Part shown: in pieces, positions 45,084 to 52,717 of the stretch | Layout: every line of letters starts with the position of its first letter | Position numbering within the stretch: the stretch's first letter is position 1 | Assembly (NCBI GenBank): GCA_902363665.1 | Contig: CABJAW010000018.1 | Location: 14,594 to 78,593, forward strand | DNA length: 64,000 nt | Source of the DNA: Lachnospiraceae bacterium | Lineage (GTDB): Bacteria; Bacillota; Clostridia; Lachnospirales; Lachnospiraceae | Direction: 5' to 3' | The notes under the pieces: generated by a model | Told to the model about the DNA's origin: nothing | The model's input: the letters and a program-made list of their open reading frames with translations, nothing else | Databases searched by the model: none | Position numbers and translations under genes: made by a program

Positions 45084-45950
45084 TTACGCCTCAGTTTCTG
45101 CCTCAGTCTCAGTTGCTGCCTCAGAAGCACCTTCCGTTGCGGCTTCCGTCGCTGCCTCAGCATCTCCATCCTCACCCAGGCATACCATATCGGTCAGCTC
45201 ATACTTTTCAGCCAGTGCGTCAAATGTGCCGTCCTCTTTCAGCTGCATCAGAGAATCGTTTACCGTATCGCGCAGCTCCTCGTTGCCAAGTTTGAAGCCA
45301 ACTGCGTATTTTTCGCTGTTGAGCGCCTCATCAAGAATCTTGTATCCCTCGTGCTGCTTCAGCTGATAATTTGCAACTCCGATATCCATTGCAATCGCAT
45401 CGATGCTGCCAGCCTGCAGTTCAATGAATGCGTTATTGTAATCCGGGAACTGCTGCAGGGTACCGAATGTCGCTGCCAGATCCGCCTGATCACCGCCATC
45501 GCTCAGCAGCTCCAGTGCTGCTGATGCTGCCTGTACGCCTACGGTCTTTCCAGCCAGTCCTGCGAGATCTGCGATATCAGAATCTTCCGGAATAACGATT
45601 ACCTGGCTGTTGTCTACGTACGGTACGGACCAGGTGTAATCATCCTCACGGCCGTTCATCGTAAATCCGTTCCAGATGCAGTCGATCGCTCCGGAATTCA
45701 GCTCCATATCCTTGGAATCCCAGTCGATCGGAGTCTTTACCAGCTCCCAGCCCTGCAGATCGCAGACCGCCTGAGCCAGTTCCAGATCAAATCCGGTGTA
45801 CTCTCCATCCTCATCCATGTATCCAAATGGCGGATACTCTGCATCAAATCCAACGGTAAAGGTCTTTGCTTCGTCCGCCAGGCAGACAGTTCCAATCATA
45901 GATGCCGCAAGTACGGCTCCTGTTAATACACATACCAGACTTCTTCTCAT
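45084..45950 (-). CDS. Polar amino acid-binding protein of ABC importer
   Basis: 288 residues. The leader ends near VCLA-DEA; no proper lipobox. Type 2 binding fold of SBP_bac_3: FTVGFDAEYPPFGYMDEDGEYTGFDLELAQAV, IDCIWNGFTMNGRE, VGVQAASAALELL, IDAIAMDIGVANY. The C-terminus is a Glu/Ala/Thr tail (EAATEAATEGASEAATETEA). Ligand likely a polar amino acid or cystine. Confidence 0.9.
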   Translation of the reverse strand: MRRSLVCVLTGAVLAASMIGTVCLADEAKTFTVGFDAEYPPFGYMDEDGEYTGFDLELAQAVCDLQGWELVKTPIDWDSKDMELNSGAIDCIWNGFTMNGREDDYTWSVPYVDNSQVIVIPEDSDIADLAGLAGKTVGVQAASAALELLSDGGDQADLAATFGTLQQFPDYNNAFIELQAGSIDAIAMDIGVANYQLKQHEGYKILDEALNSEKYAVGFKLGNEELRDTVNDSLMQLKEDGTFDALAEKYELTDMVCLGEDGDAEAATEAATEGASEAATETEAETEA

Positions 45951-45995
45951 AATTTCATCCTCCTGTGAATGCTTTATTTTAGTAGCACTCTACCT

Positions 45996-46020
45996 TGTTA
46001 AACTGCTATCCAGTTTAACA
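45996..46020. promoter_or_regulatory. Perfect palindromic operator candidate
   Basis: TGTTAAACTG-CTATC-CAGTTTAACA, 10-bp arms, 46 bp upstream of the amino acid-binding protein start. Good size for a dimeric repressor. Confidence 0.55.
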
Positions 46021-46311
46021 GAGATGTGGGGATGTGTCAAGAGAATATTCTTTCTTCTGAATACTTGCTTGTTTTATGTCAAAAATTCTTCTGCTTTCAC
46101 ACTAAGCCCTGTACGATATTTTTTTGTGAAAAAGTTGTAAAGTGGTGTCATATTTTACTTAGAACGATACTATTTCTATTCTTTCTTTTACGATTATCTC
46201 CGTTGTCGTACTCCTGACAATGGCTTTCTTGATTCCTTGGATAAAAATCAAAGCAGCAATTCCGACTCTTTGTTCCGTCTTTGGGATTCCTTTTCTGCTT
46301 CCATCAACTGA
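46021..46311. other. Spacer at the island border
   Basis: AT-rich. A hydrophobic plus-strand frame ends at a TAA near 46318 but has no ribosome site or start context, so I do not call it a gene. It separates housekeeping DNA from the Rhs island. Confidence 0.5.
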
Positions 46312-46352
46312 TCTCTAAGCAATTTTGACAATCACCGTAAAATCTTCATCTA
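46312..46352 (-). pseudogene. Degraded SPOR-amidase 3' end, remnant 0
   Basis: CTCTAAGCAATTTTGACAAT then CACCGTAAAATCTT aligns with the intact amidase end at 50253 (CTCTAAGCAGTTTTCACGAT, CGCCGTAAAACCTT). Only about 40 bp remain. It marks the left limit of an older module. Confidence 0.5.
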
Positions 46353-46453
46353 CCTACTTTTCTTCCAGTTTATTGATTTCCATACTAAACACGAAGTCAT
46401 TCAGGTCATCATCATTATAATAATCGTTACAATGGAATACCAGATGGCTAGGA

Positions 46454-46559
46454 GCTATCTCTTCCATATACATTGCACATCCGTTACTCTTACCGCGCTC
46501 GTCATGATCGCATCCTCCCTTTGGCTATCTCTTCCATATACATTGCACATCCGTTACTC
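46454..46559. repeat. 36-bp direct repeats, 70 bp apart
   Basis: GCTATCTCTTCCATATACAT and following bases to GTTACTC occur at 46454-46489 and 46524-46559. Result of a 70-bp tandem duplication within the 3' end of the immunity-like gene; 70 is not a multiple of three. Confidence 0.85.
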
Positions 46560-46915
46560 AACGACCCCCACAACTCCGGACAGTCAGGATATTCATATCC
46601 GTTACAAATTACGAGATTTCCCTCTTTTAAAACAACCTCAAGTTCAAACTCTCTTGGCATTTCATCTTCCGGAAATATCAGCTGTGGAAATTTTCTTTTT
46701 TCCTTTTTTAATTCCTTTCCCTTTGCATAAATTTTTCCTTCAAATTCGTCCAAATGAAATACAATCGCCTGCCTGCACGGAGAGTCGACACTGATAAACG
46801 AAAGTTTCAGGCGATAATTTCCTTTCTGATCAAGTCGATAAAATAAAATTAATTTTCTTCCCTTATACTCCATTTCAAAATGATTATGCCCTAACTGATA
46901 TGCTAATGGTATCAT
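46502..46915 (-). CDS. Putative immunity protein, 3' end altered by a 70-bp duplication
   Basis: 137 residues from ATG 46915, three bases after the zinc-ribbon stop. Beta-rich protein (MIPLAYQLGHNHFEMEYKGR, FYRLDQKGNYRLKLSFIS, VICNGYEYPDCPELWGSLSN). It ends MYMEEIAKGRMRS, but the last shared codons are repeated 70 bp downstream and there continue as MYMEEIAPSHLVFHCNDYYN to a stop at 46362. The ancestral protein was therefore about 30 residues longer. No named family recognised; role inferred from position in a toxin island. Confidence 0.6.
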   Translation of the reverse strand: MIPLAYQLGHNHFEMEYKGRKLILFYRLDQKGNYRLKLSFISVDSPCRQAIVFHLDEFEGKIYAKGKELKKEKRKFPQLIFPEDEMPREFELEVVLKEGNLVICNGYEYPDCPELWGSLSNGCAMYMEEIAKGRMRS

Positions 46916-46917
46916 AT

Positions 46918-47106
46918 TTACTTCCCTCCCATTCTTTCCTTCTGCTTTTCCGACAGCCTCAGCGCCCGCACCGTTACAGTATCTCCTGTCACACAGTATT
47001 CCATCTCCGCCCCGCATTTTGGGCAGCGCAGCTCTGTCCTTGTCCCGTCTGCGGATCTGCCGAAAATATGGCCACAGCAGCTGCACGCACTTAATAACTT
47101 AATCAT
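46918..47106 (-). CDS. Small zinc-ribbon protein
   Basis: 62 residues from ATG 47106 (GGGGGATTACGGG upstream). Two CxxC knuckles: ACSCCGHIFG and LRCPKCGAEMEYC, a zinc-ribbon. Directly upstream of the immunity-like gene, with a 2-bp gap, so co-translated. Role unknown. Confidence 0.75.
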   Translation of the reverse strand: MIKLLSACSCCGHIFGRSADGTRTELRCPKCGAEMEYCVTGDTVTVRALRLSEKQKERMGGK

Positions 47107-47240
47107 CCCGTAATCCCCCGTTTTTATTCTCGAATGTTTGTTCTGATTGTATATTGAACGTTTGTTTCTGTCAACTGATTTTTGTAAAATAAATACTCTT
47201 CTCGCTGAAATAACAGTAGAAGAGTATTTGTACCTGCATT

Positions 47241-47305
47241 TTAAGCAGTTTTCACGATCGCTGTAAAACCTTTTTCCTGTAGCTGCCGCGCCATCGCCTC
47301 TGCGT
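47241..47305 (-). pseudogene. SPOR-amidase 3' remnant 1
   Basis: Encodes EAMARQLQEKGFTAIVKTA and stop, identical to the end of the amidases at 50254 and 55544. Lies immediately after the DUF4259-like gene, exactly where the next module's amidase should be, so the rest has been deleted. Confidence 0.85.
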
Positions 47306-47334
47306 ATTAGAACAAGGGCTTGCATTCGTTCTAC

Positions 47335-48186
47335 TTAAGCATTATCATGTTCCTGCCATGCAAGGTAAAGATCTATTGTCTCTTTTTCTATTGTCCAATT
47401 TATCTTTGTTTTTTCCCACCCCATACAATTACACCGATCTTTCTTTACCACTGTTTTTTCCCGCGGTTTTTGATTTCCCAATAAAATCAACTGAGTTACT
47501 GGAATCTTTTTTTCTGATTCACATACAAGCTCTCTATGATAGCATTCCTCCTGCGTTCTGCCCATCAATGAAACCGGTCGAATCTGATTTAAAAATTCCA
47601 GCTTCCTTAATTCTTCCATTCGTGGAATTTCTGCCCCTATCCAACGATAAACCACAACAATTGGAATAATATGTCCAGGCCAACACTCTGTTTCTCCTAC
47701 TTTTTGAAAAATAATATACTTTCCATAGAATCCTTTTTCTCTGCTGTACTCGCTTTCCAGTCGATACGCATAAACATCGCCAACCTGCCATGTACATTTA
47801 TAAAGACGATACTTTGAAACCTTCTTTTCCGGCGGCTGCGGGGAAAGCAGCTTAGTTCTCAGCTTTTCCAGCGTTCGCATCCATGCCTCCACATACTTTC
47901 CACCGTCATCTTCCCAGCGTGCCAGTTCTGCTTCCGGATGATCCAGAAAATACAATGCCTTTTCTTTTACTTCTGGTGTCAGCCGACCATAATTCCACAG
48001 TGTATCTGCCAATGCGTACCAAAAAAGTGGTTCTTCTTCCTCATCTCCGATGCAATATCTATTTTTTTCCATCAGCTTCTTCAGTGCTTCCTCGTTCGAA
48101 TTACCACGCCGCAGCAAATCCACATAATCTCCGCGGATATCACTGGCTGTATCGTTTGAGTATAACGCTGTGCCCCATGCGCCCAT
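47335..48186 (-). CDS. DUF4259-like protein, copy 1
   Basis: 283 residues from ATG 48186 (GGGAGG nine bases upstream). MGAWGTALYSNDTASDIRGDY is the DUF4259 start. The first 190 residues are almost identical to copy 2 at 51128; the last 95 diverge sharply (MEELRKLEFLNQIRPVSLMG against KEELACLPILKQYYPCALKK), the pattern of an adaptor with a variable tail. DUF4259 proteins are common beside polymorphic toxins. Possible second immunity factor. Confidence 0.75.
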   Translation of the reverse strand: MGAWGTALYSNDTASDIRGDYVDLLRRGNSNEEALKKLMEKNRYCIGDEEEEPLFWYALADTLWNYGRLTPEVKEKALYFLDHPEAELARWEDDGGKYVEAWMRTLEKLRTKLLSPQPPEKKVSKYRLYKCTWQVGDVYAYRLESEYSREKGFYGKYIIFQKVGETECWPGHIIPIVVVYRWIGAEIPRMEELRKLEFLNQIRPVSLMGRTQEECYHRELVCESEKKIPVTQLILLGNQKPREKTVVKKDRCNCMGWEKTKINWTIEKETIDLYLAWQEHDNA

Positions 48187-48248
48187 GTCTTTACCTCCCA
48201 AAAAAGGTCACTGACAAGTTATATTTTACCGCTTTATTTTCTCTAAAT

Positions 48249-48839
48249 TTATGAATGCTTTTCCAGATATTTATCCAGACATTTTTTCATATCACAATAT
48301 ATTGGTTCAAGCGACCTTTCTGGAATTCCCATTGACCTTAACCGCTCCGGACTCACCTCAAATAACACATGTCGTGGTAATACTTCTTCTAATTCTATAC
48401 CATTTAATTCCAAAAAATTCTTTTCATCCAGTTCTATATACATACTTGCGGAATATTCATGCGCCGTATTTTTCAGACAGCAATAATTATCTCTATAAAA
48501 ACACAAATCCATTGGAGCATTCGGATAATCCCAGTTAAATAGTCCCCCAACCCGTACAAGCGTCTCCAGGCATTTCATATCTGAACGATAGTAAGCAATT
48601 CGATAAATATGCTTTTCATCCCTTGTCACTGTTCCCGGCCATTCCTTTGTATTTTTACTGTAAATTTTATATTTTCTTAGCTCATCCCTGATTTGTTTTA
48701 CGCTTCTTTTTAACGGTTCCTGCTCATTATAACGAAAATAAATGACTGAAAAAAAATCACTGTTCTTCAGCATGTATTCTATAAATTTCGCATATTCGTC
48801 TTTGCTTTTAAATTCATCTAAATAATACCATTTTAACAT
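48249..48839 (-). CDS. Putative immunity protein of Rhs module 1
   Basis: 196 residues (AAGGAGA upstream). Starts MLKWYYLDEFKSKDEYAKFI; conserved with module 2 in residues 1-130 (NSDFFSVIYFRYNEQEPLKR, GGLFNWDYPNAPMDLCFY) but diverged around 130-175 (ELDEKNFLELNGIELEEVLP), then again alike (LEPIYCDMKKCLDKYLEKHS). It follows the toxin end by about 90 bp. Position and patchy divergence fit a cognate immunity protein; family not named. Confidence 0.7.
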   Translation of the reverse strand: MLKWYYLDEFKSKDEYAKFIEYMLKNSDFFSVIYFRYNEQEPLKRSVKQIRDELRKYKIYSKNTKEWPGTVTRDEKHIYRIAYYRSDMKCLETLVRVGGLFNWDYPNAPMDLCFYRDNYCCLKNTAHEYSASMYIELDEKNFLELNGIELEEVLPRHVLFEVSPERLRSMGIPERSLEPIYCDMKKCLDKYLEKHS

Positions 48840-48867
48840 TTAATGTCTCTCCTTCAACTTCATAATT

Positions 48868-48914
48868 GCAACGATATTTAAATCAAGAAAATCCTTTAAT
48901 CCAAATATCGTTGC
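48868..48914. other. Perfect 12-bp inverted repeat between toxin and immunity, module 1
   Basis: GCAACGATATTT (48868-48879) and AAATATCGTTGC (48903-48914) with a 23-nt loop, between the Rhs stop and the immunity start. No U-tract on the minus strand. Confidence 0.75.
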
Positions 48915-48930
48915 CTCTACTTCTTCATTT

Positions 48931-50129
48931 TTACTCAAAAAACCAAATATGTACTGATGAATAACCTGTATGATTACGTGTCGGATGATAATGACTAAAA
49001 AAATCTTCTCCGTGCTTTTCTGGGCCAATTGCATTCACATACCCGTTAACAAAAATAATATATTTTGCAGCTGCCTCATTACGACATATCACACTTTTTA
49101 ATTGAGAAACTCTCAAACAAGCCTCTTCTGCCGTCAAAGGATCCCCTCCTGCAATTATTGTCTCTTTACCTACTTTTACTAAATCTGCAGTCCAATAATT
49201 ATATTGTTGTTTAAGTTGTGCTTCTGTTATTACGCGTGATAAAGCATCTTCAAGTCTTTTCTCTTTTTGACTCTTTCTATACCGGAAAAATTCACTAACT
49301 CCACCCGCAGTTGCTTTCGTAAAAAGATAGCTGGCTCCTAATGAAACGATTGCTTCAAAAAAGTAAGCTCCGGCACCTGCAAGAGCAGAAAGTATAAAGT
49401 GTCCTGATGGATCCTGAAAGTTTATTGGATTATCTGAACAGTACTCATAGAGATTTACATTCTGATATTCCACAGAAGTTCCAGTCACAATGATATTATC
49501 CGCACTGATAAATCTCCGAATCTCCGGATCATAATACCTGCTCTGCAGATAGTACATTCCGCTCTCTGCATCGAAGTAGTATCCTCTGTAACGGAACGGG
49601 TTCTTCTGGCCTACGGTCGCTGCCATCGTGCCGGAAATGTTTACGGCCCTGCCCCAGCTGTCGTATTTATAATATACAACCCGCTTTCCGGTACTGTCAA
49701 TCAGCCCGACGATGTCATTCTGGGCGTTTCTTACTCCCGCTCCTCGCGCAGGTTGCCGCCCTCGTCGTAGTAGTACGTGATGGTCTTGTTCAGCAGCCCG
49801 TTGTTCTCACGCACCAGACGGTTCAGTCCGTCGTAAACATACGATACTTTCTTCTTGTTTTCCGTAGCACTCGTGATGTTTCCGTTCGCGTCATAGGTAT
49901 ATTCAGTGGCGACCCCGCCGTTTACGATCTTTGTCGGGAGGCCGATGATGTTTTTACCGGAGTCCAGATACTCGTAAGATACATGGAAAATCTGGCTTCC
50001 GTCATTTTTCCAGTCCTGTGCCTTCGCGCGGCCCCATGCATCGTACGCCGTCTCCCTTGTCACCTTGCCGAGCGTGGTCTTTGTCTCACGGCTGTCCTTG
50101 TCATACGTATAACCATGAAACGGTTCCAT
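48931..50129 (-). pseudogene. Rhs toxin tail, module 1, frameshifted by internal deletion
   Basis: Displaced 3' part of an Rhs gene. The 5' piece (50129 to 49731) has YD repeats (GYTYDKDSRETKTTLGKVTR) and then stops because 391 bp present in module 2 are missing at about 49731, with a two to three base microhomology, shifting the frame. The 3' piece (to 48931) has the Rhs core end (YRGYYFDAESGMYYLQSRYY, DPEIRRFISADN) and a toxin tail with helices, then ending GPEKHGEDFFSHYHP and HIWFFE. The toxin tail itself is intact and starts MAATVGQKNPF at 49626, so expression after recombination or internal start is possible. Confidence 0.85.
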
Positions 50130-50162
50130 CCCTTCCTCTCATCAAGCGATCTCATCCTCTTT

Positions 50163-50238
50163 ATAAAAAAATCCCAGAGCACTCCAGTTTTCAAGGCCTG
50201 TCCTGCCTTTCCATCTGGTTTCGTCTCTGGGATTTTTC
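50163..50238 (-). terminator. Amidase terminator, module 1
   Basis: AATCCCAGAG / CTCTGGGATT stem with long loop; TTTTTTTAT on the minus strand. Separates the amidase from the following displaced Rhs tail. Confidence 0.75.
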
Positions 50239-50638
50239 TTTATTGCCTGTCCTCTAAGCAGTTTTCACGATCGCCGTAAAACCTTTTTCCTGCAGCTGCC
50301 GCACCATCGCCTCTGCGTTTTTCTTTTCTGCGAATGCGCCACACTGTACGACGTAGCGCATCTTCTGAGATGTGTTTGATGCTCCGTCTGTTTTGTTGCT
50401 TCCGGCATTCTGTTTTGTATCGTCGCTATCTGACGTGTCGGAAATCCTGCGTTTGAATTCGCTCCATGTCCAGCTTGTCCGATACTTATTGTTGTGAACA
50501 TACGGCGCCGGGCATACTTTATTTACGATGTCATAATGACGCAGGACATTTTCCGCCGAAATACCGAGTTCTTTTCTCAGCTTCTTTACCAGCCACACAC
50601 AAGCTTCCTGAGTCTCTTCGGATCATAAGGAATCCAGG

Positions 50639-50682
50639 CTCATAAGGCATCCTCCCACCTGCGGTGGGTCCCTCCTTATGAG
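50639..50682. repeat. TCATAAGG palindromic insert, amidase 1, site B
   Basis: CTCATAAGG ... CCTTATGAG, 44 bp, with inner CCCACC/GGTGGG hairpin. A further ATCATAAGG lies just beside it at 50632. Interrupts the amidase frame. Confidence 0.8.
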
Positions 50683-50816
50683 ATTAAATACCACTTCTGA
50701 TCGTCTGCGCTCGTGCTGTCGCCATCGCATTTGCAGCATAATTCTATGCTGATCGTATTTGCATTCCGCGCATACGGATGCTTCTGCGTGTAATATCCGG
50801 CTGTACCTACCGCTAG

Positions 50817-50857
50817 ATCATAAGGCATCTCCCCGCAAGCGGGTCCCCCCTTATGAT
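50817..50857. repeat. TCATAAGG palindromic insert, amidase 1, site A
   Basis: ATCATAAGG ... CCTTATGAT, 41 bp, with inner CCCCGC/GCGGG hairpin. Interrupts the amidase frame after CSHDAIVWN. Confidence 0.8.
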
Positions 50858-51127
50858 ATTCCAGACAATGGCGTCATGCGAACATCTCTGATAAATCGTT
50901 CCGTCCCAGTAGATGTAGTAATGCGCGCCTGTGCCGTCCGATGCAAGCTCATGGCGCTGTCCGACCACGCCGAGGTAATGAATCGCAAGATACTGTTTTT
51001 TGTTACCCCAGAGTGGAACCGATGCGGAAGAAATGGCATTTATAATTTTGTACTGCATTTAGTTATCACCTCCCCCCTTAAAAAATATTACCGACACGTT
51101 TATGACAAAGGCTTGCATTTATTCTGC

Positions 51128-51979
51128 TTAAGCATTGTCATATTCCTGCCATGCAAAGTAAAGATTAATTATTTCACGTTCTAGCTTAACGTTCCAACGG
51201 CTCTTTTCCCATCCAAAATAGTCACATATTTTTTTACTGTCAAAACGGGATTCATTTATCGGCATATTTCCCATAAACGTCAGTTGACTTACTGGTGTTA
51301 TTTTTTTTGATCCAATCATCAATGCCACAAGAGAACCTGTTGTATCTGGGTATTTCTTCAATGCACATGGATAATACTGTTTTAAAATTGGAAGGCAAGC
51401 CAGTTCTTCTTTTGTCGGCAAACTTTCACCAATCCAACGATATACAAATATCACTGGTATGATATGTCTAGGCCAACAATCCGTTTCTCCTACTTTCTGA
51501 AAAATAATATACTTTCCATAGAGTCCTTTTTCCTTACTGTACTCGCTTTCCAGTCGATACGCATAAACATCGCCAACCTGCCATGTACATTTATAAAGAC
51601 GATACTTTGAAACCTTCTTTTCCGGCGGCTGCGGGGAAAGCAGCTTAGTTCTCAGCTTTTCCAGCGTTCGCATCCATGCCTCCACATACTTTCCACCGTC
51701 ATCTTCCCAGCGTGCCAGTTCTGCTTCCGGATGATCCAGAAAATACAATGCCTTTTCTTTTACTTCCGGTGTCAGCCGACCATAATTCCACAATGTATCT
51801 GCCAATGCATACCAGAAAAGTGGCTCTTCTTCCTCTATCCCGATGCAGTCTCCATCTTTTTCCATCAGTTTCTTCAGCGATTCCTCATTCGAATTACCAC
51901 GTCGCAGCAAATCCACATAATCCCCGCGGATATCACTGGCTGTGTCGTTTGAGTATAACTCAGTGCCCCATGCGCCCAT
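51128..51979 (-). CDS. DUF4259-like protein, copy 2
   Basis: 283 residues from ATG 51979 (CAGGAGG upstream). Near-identical to copy 1 up to about residue 190 and divergent after (LPILKQYYPCALKKYPDTTG, VALMIGSKKITPVSQLTFMG). Lies 63 bp after the module 2 immunity gene and just before amidase copy 1. See copy 1 for the family; the shared scaffold with a variable tail suggests matching to a particular toxin or immunity protein. Confidence 0.75.
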   Translation of the reverse strand: MGAWGTELYSNDTASDIRGDYVDLLRRGNSNEESLKKLMEKDGDCIGIEEEEPLFWYALADTLWNYGRLTPEVKEKALYFLDHPEAELARWEDDGGKYVEAWMRTLEKLRTKLLSPQPPEKKVSKYRLYKCTWQVGDVYAYRLESEYSKEKGLYGKYIIFQKVGETDCWPRHIIPVIFVYRWIGESLPTKEELACLPILKQYYPCALKKYPDTTGSLVALMIGSKKITPVSQLTFMGNMPINESRFDSKKICDYFGWEKSRWNVKLEREIINLYFAWQEYDNA

Positions 51980-52041
51980 GTTTTTACCTCCTGAAAAAGG
52001 ATTACTGGCAAGTTATATTTTACCGTTTTATTTTCTCTAAA

Positions 52042-52632
52042 TTATGAATGCTTTTCCAGATATTTATCCAGATATTTTTTCATATCACAATATATTGGTT
52101 CAAGAGATATTTCCGGAATCCCCATTTCTTCCAGCCGCTCTGGTGTCACACCATAGTCAACATACCATGGTGTAATTTCACATAAATTGATTCCCATAGA
52201 TTCTAAAAATGCCGCCTCTTTCTCCTCTATATACATTTTTGAGTAACCTTCATGTGCTGTATTTAACAAACAACAATAATTATCTTTGTAAAAGCATAAA
52301 TCCATTGGAGCATTCGGATAATCCCAGTTAAATAGTCCTCCGACACGTACAAATGTCCCCATACATTTTATATCTGAGCGATAGTAAGCGATACGATAAA
52401 CATGCGTTTCATTCATTACTACTGTGCCTGGCCATTCCTTTGTATTTTTACTGTAAATTTTATATTTTCTGAGCTCATCCCTGATCTGTTTCACGCTTCT
52501 TCTTAATGATTCCCGCTCATTATACCGAAAATAAACGACTGAAAAAAAGTCACTATTTTTCAGCATGTATTCTATAAATTCCACATACTGTTCTTCATTT
52601 TTCAGTTTTTCTATATAATACCATTTTAACAT
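52042..52632 (-). CDS. Putative immunity protein of Rhs module 2
   Basis: 196 residues from ATG 52632 (GGGGAG seven to eight bases upstream); the frame is open for 20 more codons but without a ribosome site. Close paralogue of the module 1 protein, with a divergent segment at about 130-170 (KEAAFLESMGINLCEITPWY). Follows the toxin end by 86 bp. Immunity role inferred from position. Confidence 0.7.
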   Translation of the reverse strand: MLKWYYIEKLKNEEQYVEFIEYMLKNSDFFSVVYFRYNERESLRRSVKQIRDELRKYKIYSKNTKEWPGTVVMNETHVYRIAYYRSDIKCMGTFVRVGGLFNWDYPNAPMDLCFYKDNYCCLLNTAHEGYSKMYIEEKEAAFLESMGINLCEITPWYVDYGVTPERLEEMGIPEISLEPIYCDMKKYLDKYLEKHS

Positions 52633-52665
52633 CTGAATCACTCCCCGACTCACAAATACGATACT

Positions 52666-52694
52666 GTTTGGGTCAAAAATCGTTTGACCCAAAC
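52666..52694. other. Perfect 12-bp inverted repeat between toxin and immunity, module 2
   Basis: GTTTGGGTCAAA-AATCG-TTTGACCCAAAC, between the Rhs stop and the immunity start. Same position and arm length as in module 1 but unrelated sequence. Confidence 0.8.
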
Positions 52695-52717
52695 ATCGTT
52701 ATTTATGCTACTTAGTT

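Larger units (their letters stand above)
50254..51058 (-). pseudogene. N-acetylmuramoyl-L-alanine amidase with SPOR domain, copy 1, broken twice
   Basis: Peptidoglycan amidase (Amidase_2/PGRP fold). The 5' part from ATG 51058 reads MQYKIINAISSASVPLWGNK, LAIHYLGVVGQRHELASDGT (zinc His), CSHDAIVWN; then a 41-bp palindrome introduces a stop. The middle part reads AVGTAGYYTQKHPYARNANT. A second palindrome stops it, and the 3' part reads VLRHYDIVNKVCPAPYVHNN (second His and Cys ligands) and a SPOR-type end (MRYVVQCGAFAEKKNAEAMV, QEKGFTAIVKTA). Three in-order pieces in different frames. Presumably served to open the wall for toxin release. Confidence 0.82.

Noticed and set aside
46164..46318. Plus-strand 3' end of a membrane protein
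   Set aside because: Hydrophobic but short, starts after a stop codon, no ribosome site or homologous context.
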